From the NCBI GenBank assembly GCA_947184155.2, contig CAMXCT020001680.1:519001-583000 (forward strand): a stretch of 64,000 nt of DNA, read 5' to 3'. This document shows positions 47,858 through 59,275 of the stretch, one piece after another. Origin of the DNA: Cladocopium goreaui. Its lineage: Eukaryota; Sar; Dinophyceae; Suessiales; Symbiodiniaceae. The notes under the pieces are model-generated. The model was not told the DNA's origin and did no database searches. It was given only the letters and a program-made list of their open reading frames with translations. Made by a program: the position numbers and the translations under genes. Numbering within the stretch: position 1 is the first letter of the stretch; each line of letters starts with the position of its first letter.

Positions 47858-47985
47858 TTTTGGAGGCGAAAATCCCACAGAACATCCTTTTCAGCGTAGG
47901 TCTGACTCCGGACACCTTGGAGAAGGGTTCAGCCTTGATGTGTGGGGAGGCCCGGCAAAAAAACGCATTGAATGATTTGGCATGG
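47858..47985 (+). CDS. Possible exon (KIPQNILFSVGLTPDTLEKG)
   Basis: Open frame MEAKIPQNILFSVGLTPDTL EKGSALMCGEARQKNALNDL, protein-like. It follows atcag at 47852 and ends before (TA)n. Gene unknown. Confidence 0.48.
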
Positions 47986-49541
47986 GTAGTATATCTATAT
48001 CTATCGCTCTCTCTCTCTCTATATATATATATAATAAGTATATAATTTGGAATATCTAAGTGTAATATATATATATAGGATTAATTATTGGAATATAATA
48101 TGTAGATAAAATTGTATTACGTCTTTATGTATATGCATGTATACATATGTATACATAATTATACATACATGTATGCCATGAGCAGCTGATCACGAATTAT
48201 TGGTTACGAAGCTGGAAATCAGCGATGTCTAGACGATTTACCTATTGGATATGTGAAATGTTCCAGTGGGACATGAATCGACCTAATTGTACTGATGTGT
48301 ACTGTAACTGTTGGAGACATGCCAAATTGTAACACATTGTAACCAACAATGGGTCATGGTACATGAGCAACCAAACTGGCGATATGACCCGCGTGGGTCA
48401 CATCATGGTAGTACAGCTATAGACTTTCTGTTGAACCAGGTCTATTCTTGGCTTATTCGCTTCAAATTTAGGTACAGTAGGATGCCAAGAAAAAGGTAAA
48501 ACTATATACCTCTACATATAATATCTTTTCATTTGTTTCCCGCGGAACCCCTAAAATAAAGCTATCAACTGTTAGGCGCCGCCTGTGAGGACGACGCGGA
48601 GGCCGACAGGCGCCCCACTGGTGGAATGTTATTTCATTTTGGCTCACCACTGGAGAGTTGCCAAGCTATTAGACTATTCATGACTATTTGACTATTCTAT
48701 GTTGGAAAGTTATGGAAAGTTGTCTTAAATGGAATACAGCCATTCTCCATGGCGAGTTGTTTTTTGTCCGTCTCCCGGTGACTCGATATGAAGAGTCATG
48801 CAGCTCTTCCGGGGAAGATCGATTTGGATCCGATCACAACGGTGTTCCCAAGCCACCATTCCTTTAAAACGTCAACACTTGGCTATTGGAGCTTTTGTTG
48901 GCTTCGTACCAGCTGGCCAGATTTCGAGAAATCTGTGCACTTACAAGTGGAAATACCATGGGTAGAAACCTGCAATGTCTGGGCTGTCACAACTTGTTCG
49001 ATGTGTCAGGGGCACAGTCAAGGCTAGCACTCGGCCATTGTGCCGGGTGTTTTGAGACACAAATTCCGGCGATTGAGTGAAAAAAAATATGCACTTTCTG
49101 GATAAGAACCATGATGTGGGGGTGTTATTTTTGGGGATCTCCCCAAAATAGGCACTTTTTTAATATGGAAAAATGATGATAAGCCATCAACAACTCGGAA
49201 CTGTCCCAAGCCGCTGTCCATCTGGAAGGTTGTGGTCTTGGGATGGTCCTATGATGAAGCATTGTGTGGACACAGGCGGGTTTGAGCGGCCACTGACCCA
49301 TGCTTGATACATAGGCTGAAAACATCCATGAAAACAGGAGCGATGGGGGTCCAAACAGCTTCTTTGATCTTATTTTTAGTTCTTTAATAGGCCTATTAAA
49401 CCTATTATAAGCCCTACTAGTTGTAGTTAAGTTGCTTTTGTCTAGTTTCATGATGATTGTGATGATCCATTGTGTCGGGATCAGTCGGCCAGATGGTCCC
49501 TCGAACATCACCGACATCACTAGAAATGATCGGTAGAATGA

Positions 49542-49655
49542 CTGGTTGGTGCTGACTGGAACCATGGACTTTTATGACTTTCCATATATTGGGAATGTCA
49601 TCATCCCAACTGACGAAGTCATATTTTTCAGAGGGGTAGGTATACCACCAACCAG
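49542..49655. mobile_element. Family B short TIR element
   Basis: CTGGTTGGTGCTGACTGGAAC left, tttttcagaggggtaggt and ataccaccaaccag right. Confidence 0.82.
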
Positions 49656-49833
49656 CATCTTATTTCTAGTGAAGTACTAATAGCATGCAGGCAATATATT
49701 AAGGCAGGCAACGACGCGCCATGTTGGGTTCCCGACACCGTTGGCCGAGCTGCAGCTGTTTTTCAAAACAGGTGATGTTGAAACCATAAGTGGAGGCAAC
49801 AGCAGAAACCAATTCCCGTCAACATCATGAATC

Positions 49834-49948
49834 TACCCGGCCTGGTAAACTAACAGTTTGCTATTGAACATGGCCATTTATTTCGTGGATTTACCCATTA
49901 GAAATGGTGATTTTCCATACCGTAGCTATGTTAGTTTACCAGAGGGTA
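49834..49948. mobile_element. Family A short TIR element
   Basis: tacccggcctggtaaactaac left (a slightly altered end), ttagtttaccagagggta right. Confidence 0.85.
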
Positions 49949-51416
49949 TATGAATCTATTATGAATCTCACATCATCTTACCATATCTTACCAGACCGTA
50001 GCCAGGACAATGACTAACAATGACTATGCATTCAAAAGTCCCAGTGTGAAATCTCCACATCAAAAGTATCCAACAAAAATCTGCCCTGCGGCTCCCATGA
50101 GCCATGGAAGTGAAGGAGGAGGTGAAGGAGGAAGGCGGGGACGAACTCGACTAGTGATTAAGTGGCCGGATTCCCCAAGGTATCCAAGCTGCTTGATGGA
50201 TGATGATAGGGTCGAACTGATTAAGCAAGAGGGATTTTGAACACTGCTCACCGGTAAATTTTCATGATTCAACCATGATCGGAGCATATGGGATAAAAGA
50301 TGATAAAAGGATAAGGGTAAACACACGTAAAAACTGTCAGACATTGTCAGAGCACATGGTGAAGCACTGCATCCCTCATCTCCTCTCGAGTCGATGGTCT
50401 CAATCCACAGGTTGCCAAGGGAGAATGGATGATGAGGATTGGGGCAACTGGATCCTTAGCTCCAAACAGCGACAGTGGCTCTCTGGACATGGTAGTTCCC
50501 CCACATCCTGAGTAAAGATCGAGTAGACCTTCAAGGTCCTCACCAAAAGTGCCATTTTTTTTTAAAGGTCCGAAACTGGGATGATTTCGGGTCACCAGGA
50601 CCGCAGTACATGATGGAAATCCAGGATCAACTGATGAACCCCCAAGGGTTTGCGGGGACCATATTTTTGTTGAACGCAACCAGATCACTTTTTGAACTGG
50701 TATGATTTATGATCCTTTACTCTTTTGGCGCCCACCATTGTGGCAAAAATAATCAGGAAGACACGTTTATCTCCACTATGGTTAATGTTTTGGACACCAA
50801 CGGTGTCCCTCAGACTATAATCATTTAATGTGGTAAAACCCAACAATAACAACATAGTAACCCATTTTGGAGTTTTTTTCCGACAAATAGTTATAACAAC
50901 TCGTGATTTAATTCTCCAGTTTTGGAGAGTTTGTGCAACCCATTTCTGGCGACCACTTTACGACTTTATTTCAATCGCTAGTCCCTGCAGCCTCTGAAGG
51001 AAAGCCGGTGGTACGAAGGACAACAAGGTGCGTTTCGCGGGTGGCACTAAGGTAGAAAATCAAAAAGCAGAAAACACCGAACCGGGGTTATTTTTTTGGA
51101 GAAAATAATCATTCCTTACTGGCTTACTGGTGCTAAACATAGAGAATGAGGGAATGGGATGATTGTTAATAGTTATTAATAGATAATTCCCCTATTCCCA
51201 TAACAATGCACCAGCAAGATGAAGCATCAAATGAAGGGGTACCCTTTTTTCAGACAGACCCATAGGTCTTTTAGATTCTTTTAGTGTACCCCAAATGGAG
51301 TCCAGATTGGATTGTGATTTTGGTCGCAATCTTGCAGACTCAATCCGCATGAGAATTCGTGCCTCCATTTTTTTGTGCAAATTCTGATGTTTGAAACTGT
51401 TTCATGATTTTCACAG

Positions 51417-51582
51417 CTCATCCACCAGCCCACCAAGCCGGTCACCAGCTCTCCCAAAACCCAGGTGATTCCACAGCCCCACTTCGATTTCCGGCCTGGT
51501 GCCGGCGAGTCCTCGAATTCCTGGCGGCGACGGAAGTCGCCAAACTCCTACGGATGGAAGTCGCAGGGACCATGGAATCAAG
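51417..51582 (+). CDS. Exon of unknown gene (PQPHFDFRPGAGESSNSWRR)
   Basis: Acceptor tttcacag, GC donor (gcaaag). Frame LIHQPTKPVTSSPKTQVIPQ continues PHFDFRPGAGESSNSW, then RRRKSPNSYGWKSQGPWNQ. Basic, aromatic and probably disordered; resembles RNA/chromatin-associated linkers but no domain is named. Same gene as the next two exons. Confidence 0.65.
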
Positions 51583-51791
51583 GCAAAGGAGACCTGGAAT
51601 TTGCATGGACTTTGCTGTTTTTTTTGGTGGAATTACATCAATTATATATCAATTATATCTCTAAAATGGCCAGTGTGGTGGGCAAAATGATGAAAAATCT
51701 GCGGCCAAATTTGTTGGATTTCCCAATGGATCCACCATCGACGCTTCTGATGTGTCTGGAGAAATTCTTGGGCCTGGTGTTTGAACCGCAG

Positions 51792-52024
51792 GAAAAAAAG
51801 AAACTAAGAAGGACAAGAAGAAGAAGGGCAAGAAGGAGGCAAAGAAACTCCCGAAGCAACAACCGAAAAAGAACGAGAAGGCGAAGAATCAGCCACCCCA
51901 GATGCTACGTGCAGCACACGCAGAATACCTCCGGCGGCAGATGGCGATGAATCGGCGGGAGGAAGAGATGGATGAGCAGTTGGAGGTGTTCAACAAGCGG
52001 GTGAATCAGCAGCTGCTGGGATTC
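51792..52024 (+). CDS. Exon: Lys-rich tract plus coiled coil
   Basis: Acceptor aaccgcag. The chosen frame gives KKETKKDKKKKGKKEAKKL, then QMLRAAHAEYLRRQMAMNRR and EEEMDEQLEVFNKRVNQQLL GF before donor gtggat. A basic tract followed by a charged helix that could form a coiled coil. Another frame (RRTRRRRARRR) is also open at the start. Confidence 0.65.
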
Positions 52025-52150
52025 GTGGATGCGAGATCTTTTTTTTTACCCATTGGTCAATCTGCCAAACATGGACACGGGATGACACGGGTAGATTTTA
52101 CAACAACAAACAATGAATTTCATTTTTTGGTGAGTCCAAAGTCAGCTAAG

Positions 52151-52342
52151 AATCTGAGGCAAGAACTCCTCCATAGCTTGGAAAAAGCGGATTTCTCTCC
52201 AGAAGATGTGCCTCGGATGCTGCATCAAGCGGTGGCCTTGCATAGCGGACGCCACGAGGAGGTGGTCGTCGAGGAAGAGGGGGCAGAGATGGTCGGGAGG
52301 ATTCCGGGCTTAGGGATTCGAGTCAGCAGCCCACTTCCTCAG
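52151..52342 (+). CDS. Exon: ELLHSLEKADFSPEDVPRML
   Basis: Acceptor gctaag (or gtcag at 52145), donor gtgccg. Frame NLRQELLHSLEKADFSPEDV, PRMLHQAVALHSGRHEEVVV and EEEGAEMVGRIPGLGIRVSS PLPQ. The frame also continues unspliced to TGA at 52432. The LTR element begins 178 bp downstream. Confidence 0.65.
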
Positions 52343-52519
52343 GTGCCGGCTGCGGGTCGATTCGTGTCAACATGGGACATTTCAGATCCGGTGGAGGAGA
52401 AACTTAGATCGTTTACGGGGAATTCAACATGATGTGGTTGTCTCAATATATATATATATATATACATATATATGTATAATCTTATATATATATATAATTA
52501 TATATATACATATGATAGT

Positions 52520-52721
52520 TGTTAAAACACACTAAAAAAGCGACAGACGATAAGATTCTTATCGTCTGCACTCAACATCCTTCCAGGTTGGTATTGTCAC
52601 TCTCATTTTGCCATTCGGCTACTTGCATTTGGCTCAAGCACTGTGGCAAAACATCGCTGCCGCCGCTGCTTGAGGGTTCGTCTTAAATCCCCGAATCCGG
52701 CTGTGTTAAGGTGATTTAGCT
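52520..52721 (+). repeat. 5' LTR
   Basis: Starts TGTTAAAACACAC; contains an 18-bp palindrome-like gacgataagattcttatcgtc and a ttggctcaag motif (see findings). Ends at ggtgatttagct. Confidence 0.85.
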
Positions 52722-52879
52722 CGTTAACAGCCTCAGCTTATCGTAAGCTGCTTCATAACCTCGCGGTTCCCAAAGCCTGAGCCCCTTTGGTAGTCACAAC
52801 TCCGCCGCCTGTGGCGTTAACTCCTCAGATAGGCCCATAATCGAGTTGCAGGGGTCTAGAGCTTGTTTATCTCACAGAC

Positions 52880-54384
52880 ATGGCAGCTAGACCAATCCAG
52901 GTCTTGCCAACTGAAGCCAGAAAAGCACTTTCCAAGGACCGTGTTTTTGCCGGGCCGGGGGTTTTGCTTTTCAGCAACACCGGCCAGATCCAGCAGTTTA
53001 CCAACCTCGATAATAGGGTGCCCAGTGCTCGCATTCGCTTGTTGAGACTAAGCCTCACATAACCGAATCATCTCAGATCGGTGTGTTTGCATTGGAACGA
53101 CCTAGCCGAAATTGCTTGTCCCTGAAACATACTAGCAATTCTTCTTGTGCAATTGTCAAAGATCACAATGATCTCAACCAAATTTCAAATCCAAAAGTGA
53201 GAAGAACTTGGTAAGGGTATTTTGCCGAGCTCCTTGTGTATCCAAAGGATTGCATTTAGTGAGAACTCAAGTTCACCCAGTGAAAATCATATCCAATCCA
53301 AAAGATCTGTTGGAACAGCCTGACATCGATTGTGTGTTTGGATCGAAGTGGTTAGCTACCCTTTGTTTCACCGCAACCGCGTCTCGTTGTTTCCACCGCA
53401 AGACTGCAAGGGTTTCACTGCGTTCATGAAAGCGGGGCCCTCTGACTATCGTCGTCGTTCAAGGTCACCAGTGAGGCCTGAAGGGGACGTTGGGGCGCGC
53501 CTGAACGAGTTGATTGCAGAAGGGCAGGCAGGTCGATGATTTCAGAGTCGTAGGAAGTCTTGAAGTCCCTCATTCTGACCATCATCGAGTATTATCTTCA
53601 TCTTCTTGAGTTTGCAATCACAGCTTCGTGAGGTGCGAGAAATTACTTGAGACGTAAGTGGCAGGTGTTGGATATCTACAACGCTGTTAAATTTGCGAAC
53701 AGACTTCCTCTTAGGAGTGAACCAATCATTCCTGGCACCGAAAGTGATCTTGAGAGCGAGAACGCTGAAAGCGTTTATCCTCCACCATCAGAGGACGAGG
53801 AATTGGAGCAGGGAACAGGGGATCCAATTGATCCGAGGGCGGTACCTCCTTGGCGCAGGCCACCGGAGCCAGATCGTCCGCCTCCGAAAAATCTTGAGTC
53901 TTCAGCTTCAGCATCATCAACAGCACCGGAACCGATTGCATCTTCTTCAGTAGGAACTTCAAGCGGGTCACACAGCTTCATCTTGCCAAAGGCGACGGGT
54001 GGAAGGCCAGTGTTTTCTCGGGCTACAATTTCTGGGGAATCAAATGCAGGTGCAACAGTTTCTGGGGAATCCCATGCAGCAGTTTCTGGGGAATCCCGCA
54101 CAAGTGCAAAAGCAGTTCATTTGACCACAGCTCCATCAACGCCACCAAAGGTGCCATCAAAAGTTTCGCAAGACTTGCCAAAACCGCCAATCTTGAAACA
54201 GAGACCAAAGGTCCGTGCAGGCCACGGGGACGCCGGAAGCAGAAGAGCCAGGAAGCCAGAGAGCCAGAGAGGAAGCCCAAGGGAATGCAGCAGACGGGCT
54301 TTTCCTATATATAGGGGCCCCGTTCCCGGCAAGGGGCGCCCGGAGAGAAGCAGAGATTGGAGCCGGAGGGCTGGTTGTCTCTAG
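52880..54384 (+). pseudogene. Internal coding remnants of the LTR element
   Basis: Separate open pieces: 52880-53062 (MAARPIQVLPTEARKALSKD...), 53208-53539 in two frames, and 53647-54384 (a Pro/Glu/Ser-rich 245-codon frame with three SGES repeats). None carries a clear reverse transcriptase or integrase motif. They are probably degraded gag/hinge parts. 54225-54520 has repeated gccagagagccag words. Confidence 0.5.
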
Positions 54385-54547
54385 TTTGGGTGGCTTTTGG
54401 GCTTGCGGGCCCCGGTCCCTGCCAGAGGGCCCCAAGCAGAGGGAAGGCAACGGGGACGCCAGAAGCAGCAGAGCCAGAGAGCCAGAAGCAGCAGAGCCTG
54501 AGAGCCAGAGAGCCAGAGTAGTCTCAGGCGAGTGAAGCTTTCCTGTC

Positions 54548-54868
54548 ATGTGGCAAAGCAAGAAGCAGAGCTCAACAGCTCGAAGCACGACCGAGGCCGA
54601 GTTAATTGCATGCGCCGGTGCGTTGCTTGGGGAAACCCTAAACTTGCGTTCTCTGATTGAGACTTTAGTCGAAACCAGAGTGCCTGTAATTTTCAAGCAA
54701 GGCAATCAAGCCACCATCACTGTGATCCGATCCGGATACCGTGCAAAACTTCGATCAGCAAATCGTGTGCACCGAGTCAACCTGGCCCCAGTACACGAAC
54801 AGCTCGGGGTGTGTGTGTGTTTGACATGGAATACTGTAACACAGAGCTCCAACTTGCAAATGCACTGA
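54548..54868 (+). pseudogene. Copia-type RNase H fragment
   Basis: Frame MWQSKKQSSTARSTTEAELI ACAGALLGE matches the C-terminal RNase H region of Ty1/copia polyproteins (SKKQ..xxxSTxEAEY). QATITVIRSGYRAKLRSANR, then VHRVNLA, matches the downstream 'DNQATIxxIxSGxSxKLRHxxRxHRVN' stretch. The first ~220 aa of the RT-RNase H region are missing. Confidence 0.75.
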
Positions 54869-55026
54869 CCAAAGTGATTGCCCCGCAAAATTGGTCAGAA
54901 GCCTTAGCACAATTGCGCGTCCAGCTTTGAGTTCGAAATTGCGTGACTACGTGTCCGCCAGGAATCGAAGGAGCGAAGCTCCACCAATGTAGGGACATAC
55001 CAACTTGTACAGTATGAGGGGGGAGT

Positions 55027-55228
55027 TGTTAAAACACACTAGAAAAGCGACAGACGATAAGATTCTTATCGTCTGCACTCAACATCCTTCCAGGTTGGTA
55101 TTGTCACTCTCATTTTGCCATTCGGCTACTTACATTTGGCTCAAGCACTGTGGCAAAACATCGCTGCCGCCGCTGCTTGAGGGTTCGTCTTAAATCCCCT
55201 AGTCCGGCTGTGTGAGGGTGATTTAGCT
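55027..55228 (+). repeat. 3' LTR
   Basis: Direct copy of 52520-52721; differs at a few positions (for example agaaaagcg, cttacattt, ccctagtcc, gtgaggg). Confidence 0.85.
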
Positions 55229-55406
55229 ATACTTATATATATGATTACATATATAGTTATTTATATATATATATGTGTATACATATATAATTACATATAG
55301 ATATTGACATTGATATTGATATGTCTTGTGAGTCAAATGGCGTCGATTTTTTTGGGCGGCTCTAGTTTTCGTCACCTTTCTGGCCAAAGCAGTCATCATG
55401 TTTCAG

Positions 55407-55545
55407 GTTCCCACGGCCCATGGGGCCCGTGGCTATCTCCGCCTTCCAGGTTGGAGATCTACCAAGCGACACTGATGACATGACGCTGGAACAACTCGCC
55501 AAGCTCAAGCGCACGGACGAAGATGCGGACGCTGGGATGCTCTAA
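55407..55545 (+). CDS. Possible terminal exon (MTLEQLAKLKRTDEDADAGML)
   Basis: After atgtttcag the frame FPRPMGPVAISAFQVGDLPS, DTDDMTLEQLAKLKRTDEDA, DAGML ends at TAA 55543-55545. It probably ends the gene of exons 51417-52342, which is split by the LTR insertion. Another frame (VPTAHGARGYLRLPGW) is in simple phase with the 52342 donor, so phase is unresolved. Confidence 0.5.
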
Positions 55546-56051
55546 AAATGATGCGCTATGCTGGGCCCTCACCCCGCTTGGTTAAGGTTGATGGTTCAAG
55601 TGCACCATGGAGTTTGGGAGGTCTCAAAGTAATGCACCAGGCAATTGTGGATGTATCTCAAAATCCGAGCCGCTCCACTACGAAAGTTGCTGCATCATGC
55701 TGTGATATCTTGAAACCATTATATATGTTTGTTCAGAAAGATTCTGAAAGAAACTGGACTAGTAAGATCCTTGACCCAATCGAAATATTGTGAAAGCACG
55801 CAGTTTTATTTTGCACCACATTGCAAATCAGTCTCTGAAAAGATCGGACTTTGCCCTTCATCATGGGGGTTTAACCAAACCCCCCAAAGGTGAGCCCCCC
55901 AATAATAGATGGTCAATAAGCCTTTATTAGATTTTATTAGTGGTTGTTGGTGGTTAATCAACCCTTAAATAAACCCAAACATCCGTGGGCCGGGTCACTG
56001 ACCTGGGGGTCAGTTGAGGCGCTTCTAAAGCAGAAGGACACCGTTCGCGCG

Positions 56052-56436
56052 ATGGCGAAGCACACAGTGCACGCCCTGCTTCTTCTTCACCTGGCGCTGC
56101 GAATTGCCTGCGGCCGCTGCGAGAAGAAGGTGGCGGTGGTGCCGGGCCCTGTGGGGCGCGGGCCTGCAGGGCAGCTGGCGCTCCCGGCGGCAGCGCCGGT
56201 GCTGCTCAACAGGCCTTTAAGTGTGGCTGTGGCGGCCGTCAAGGCTGAAGCCAAGAAGGCCAAGCAGGCAGGGAGGATTCGGTCCCTGTTCTCTTTAATC
56301 ATTTGCGGAGAAAAGTGAGGTTTTGGGACAAATTTCCGTTCTTGCGAAGGAGGCGAAGGAGGCTGAGCGGGCCGAAAAGAGAGAAAGTGAAAAGTTTGGG
56401 AAAGAGGAGCAACAGCTCATTGAGACTTTGACTTGA
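56052..56436 (+). CDS. Possible 100-aa secreted protein, two exons
   Basis: Exon 1 (56052-56267) starts MAKHTVHALLLLHLALRIAC, a good signal-peptide-like N-terminus, and ends AEAKKAKQ before a GC donor. Exon 2 (56350-56436) reads EAKEAERAEKRESEKFGKEE, QQLIETLT-stop. The 82-bp intron keeps phase 0 and joins two KAEAKKAK/EAKEAERA-like repeats into one charged helix. The frame is open upstream of the Met (to 55944), so the start could be earlier. No family recognised. Confidence 0.5.
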
Positions 56437-57521
56437 CCCATGAACATGGGAGTCAGACCAGAAATCAGAGGAGGGTGTAGTTCCACTATAACCAGTTTGG
56501 CAATCCATCAAGATGGTAGGGTTCAAGACGGTAGCTTTCAAAACACCTCCCCCCCAAAAGTTGGGCAAAGTCACCCCACTTGAGACACCATGATGAACCA
56601 CCTTTTGGATTGCTAGATGTCCCAATTGTTCTTGGTAATTGCCGACCTTGGGGTTATGTCTCGCATCCCTAAAAACATCAATCCATGGATTCAGGCCGCA
56701 GGGTGCCTAGTTTCAAACAAGCCATAGATTGAAGGAAACCATGGAGTCTACAACCAAATCAAGGTTTACCAAACATTAGCCTTCACCAAAGATTTCCAGT
56801 ATTTTCCACTGATGGCTTCACCATGCTGCACCAAACTCGGAGATTTGGCCCAGGAAGTGATCTATAGAGCCCTGCAGTATGGGCCCAAGGACTTCAGGAG
56901 TCTGGCTGAGACGCAGGAAGGCTCCAAGAAATGTTACAATGTGCCCTGGTGAAAAAACACAGCTGGGTGGTTTCAACATGTGCACATTTTGGGCAAAATT
57001 GCTTGACACCTCCAAGAAATGTGGATGACAGAAACAGCTGGGTTCAACCCTTTTTGATATTTTATAGCCATATTGGGGATGATGACCCACAGGGACTATA
57101 TATATATATTATGACTATATAGTTTGCAGGGGTTGAACACACGAAGCAGGAGATGTTGGTTGGCAGAGCAACTTCAAAGATAACACTAGTTACCAATCAT
57201 GACGAAAACCAAGGATGTGATTTGACCAGCAAAGATGGGGGTGCAGGAAGCAACTAGAGATGGGACGTTTATGGAAAAGATATGACAAGAAGATGGTGAT
57301 GATGATGACGACGACGACTACAAAACATGATATATACATCTAAACTATGACAAAATATGACAGCAAATGAAAAACTATGACAAACCATGATAAAAACACG
57401 ATAAACATGACAAACTATGATAATACATATTAACATATGATCAGCTTTGATAAACATCAGTAAAAGATGAGATCCGACCCGCAGAAACGAGAAGAACCAC
57501 CAGGTTCATCACCAAACCGAG
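56437..57521. other. Non-coding stretch
   Basis: No exon supported. Intron/intergenic-like DNA with a short TA repeat (57100-57112) and a GATGATGACGACGAC tract (57295-57317). Confidence 0.5.
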
Positions 57522-57560
57522 GTCTCCACGGTCTGGAGTGACCTGAATAAAGCAGGCAAG
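57522..57560 (+). CDS. Possible exon (VSTVWSDLNKAGK)
   Basis: 13 codons between accgag and a gtgcgt donor. The frame stays open beyond (VRGKGGSFSKWLRNLPMIEM), so the donor may be wrong. Gene unknown. Confidence 0.45.
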
Positions 57561-57936
57561 GTGCGTGGAAAAGGAGGCTCCTTCAGCAAGTGGCTGAGGA
57601 ACCTTCCGATGATTGAGATGGGGGACACTTGGTGCAAGCTGAAGGCTGTTTTTGAGGTGATTTTAAGAGACGCAATAGTTTTGGGCTGCAGGGATTTTGG
57701 GAAACATCCATTTATTTGGTGGCGTCAAACATCGCAATCACCTGTCTATTTGTGGGATGACCTTCTCATGAACATATATTAATCATATTTGATCGTATTG
57801 AACGAGGTGTTTCGGCATTGGTTCTGATTGATCTCGGAGTCAAGCCTGTTCTTAAAAACCTTCTGCTTGCCAAGCGATTTTTCAACGTTGCCTGAGCCTT
57901 CGCCATCCCACTCCCCCCAATCTTGGATGGCATCAG

Positions 57937-58095
57937 CCGTCGCATTTCCGCTGAGGAGATGTCCCAAACTCCTTGCGGCGCCCTGGTGGAGTACCGTGGC
58001 CCCAAGATCCCCAAGAGGGCGAAGCTGACGGCAGCGCCTGCGCTGATGGCGCTGCCCGCGCCGGAACCGCCGGTGCCGCATGGCTTGCGATGTGT
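57937..58095 (+). CDS. Exon of unknown gene (ISAEEMSQTPCGALVEYRGP)
   Basis: Acceptor ggcatcag; frame RRISAEEMSQTPCGALVEYR, GPKIPKRAKLTAAPALMALP, APEPPVPHGLRC. GC-rich; open to TGA 58123 if unspliced. A gtgtgc donor near 58092 would lead to the exon at 58248. A 230-codon minus-strand frame overlaps and is rejected. Confidence 0.6.
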
Positions 58096-58247
58096 GCCTA
58101 GAAACCCGGCAGAACTTTGGTGATCTTCTTTTTCCCAGCGGAATACATGGGGATACTGACTGCAGTTGTACAATGTGAAGACTGTTTTGAAGAGTTTTTT
58201 TTGTGTTGTGTGGGGTAGGGGGCCTTGAACAATTCCAAGGAAAGCAG

Positions 58248-58331
58248 GCTGAAGTGAACCAGGAGGCTGAAGTGAAGGAGAGTCCAAAAGGAAAATCCCG
58301 TTCGGGAAAGGGCAGTCCAGCGAAGAAGTAG
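58248..58331 (+). CDS. Terminal exon (AEVNQEAEVKESPKGKSRSG)
   Basis: Acceptor gaaagcag; 27 codons AEVNQEAEVKESPKGKSRSG, KGSPAKK and TAG at 58329-58331. Lys/Ser/Pro-rich basic C-terminus, typical of a nuclear or nucleic-acid-binding tail. Probably in one gene with 57937. Confidence 0.6.
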   Translation, partial: AEVNQEAEVKESPKGKSRSGKGSPAKK

Positions 58332-58767
58332 AGATTTTCACCCCGGCTGTGCAACTCAGAGCTTTTGGGCTTAGAGGAAAACTGTGTTCAACAGGTTGCA
58401 GCCAGGGAGGACTGCACTCAGAATGGTCGGGTGAATCAATTCTCATGTTCCATGCCATGCTTATATAGACTAGGTTGGTATTTTTGTGATGATGATCCCA
58501 AATTGACTAATATATGATTTTCATGAGAGACCAACATTTTCACGGGAGTCAAAACCACCAAGAACCCGCAGTTGTTTGGCAGTTTCAGTAAATTCTTAAC
58601 AATTTTGAGATTATGATTCTGGTTGACGCATTATTTTTGGAGATTGGTGGCTCAAAGCCCAGATACAGACACTCCGAACTGCATGGTTGCACATTTTCAC
58701 ATCATTGAAACCTTGGTATCAACCTTGGGCCACCTGTTGAGATGGGTCAACGCTCAGTAATAATATG

Positions 58768-58883
58768 CTGGTTGGTGGTTTGGAACCATGGACTTTTATG
58801 ACTATCCCATCATATTGGGAATGTCATCATCCCAACTGACGAACTCACTCCATCATTTTTCAGAGGGGTGGTTCACCAAGCAG
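58768..58883. mobile_element. Family B short TIR element
   Basis: CTGGTTGGTGGTTTGGAACC left; right tttttcagaggggtggttca, ccaagcag. The right end is altered. Confidence 0.8.
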
Positions 58884-59060
58884 TATGGCTTTGTCTGGGA
58901 AGGGATGCCCAAATGTCCTGTGTTTTGTGGCCATTTTGATGTTGGCCACTAGGCGCTGGTAATCTTATGACATGTTATAAGCCTCTATTTCACTACAAGT
59001 AGATATACCTAGATTATATCTAGAATCTAGATATATCTAGATATATAGATATCTAGAGTA

Positions 59061-59225
<165 letters not shown>

Positions 59226-59275
59226 CTACATATATATATATATATATCTAGATATATCTACCATACACCCAACAG

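Larger units (their letters stand above)
48000..51416. other. Stretch with few coding signals
   Basis: A GC-rich island at 48577-48620 (ACEDDAEADRRPTG) after gttag may be an exon. 50108-50152 encodes EVKEEVKEEGGDELD before TAG but has no clear acceptor. It holds a family B copy (49542-49655) and a family A copy (49834-49948). The rest is intron-like. Confidence 0.4.
52520..55228 (+). mobile_element. LTR retrotransposon remnant, Ty1/copia type, 2.7 kb
   Basis: Two direct 202-bp LTRs (52520-52721 and 55027-55228, about six mismatches by eye) flank 2.3 kb. Near the 3' end a frame has the copia RNase H signature (SKKQSSTARSTTEAELIACA). A purine run (gagggggga) precedes the 3' LTR, as a polypurine tract would. 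Integrase and reverse transcriptase are not seen, so the element is internally deleted and non-autonomous. No clear target duplication. It sits between coding islands in the same orientation as the host gene. Confidence 0.85.

Noticed and set aside
57766..58458. 230-codon minus-strand frame
   Set aside because: It overlaps two + strand exon islands with proper splice signals and a clean terminal stop; composition of the minus frame is not better.
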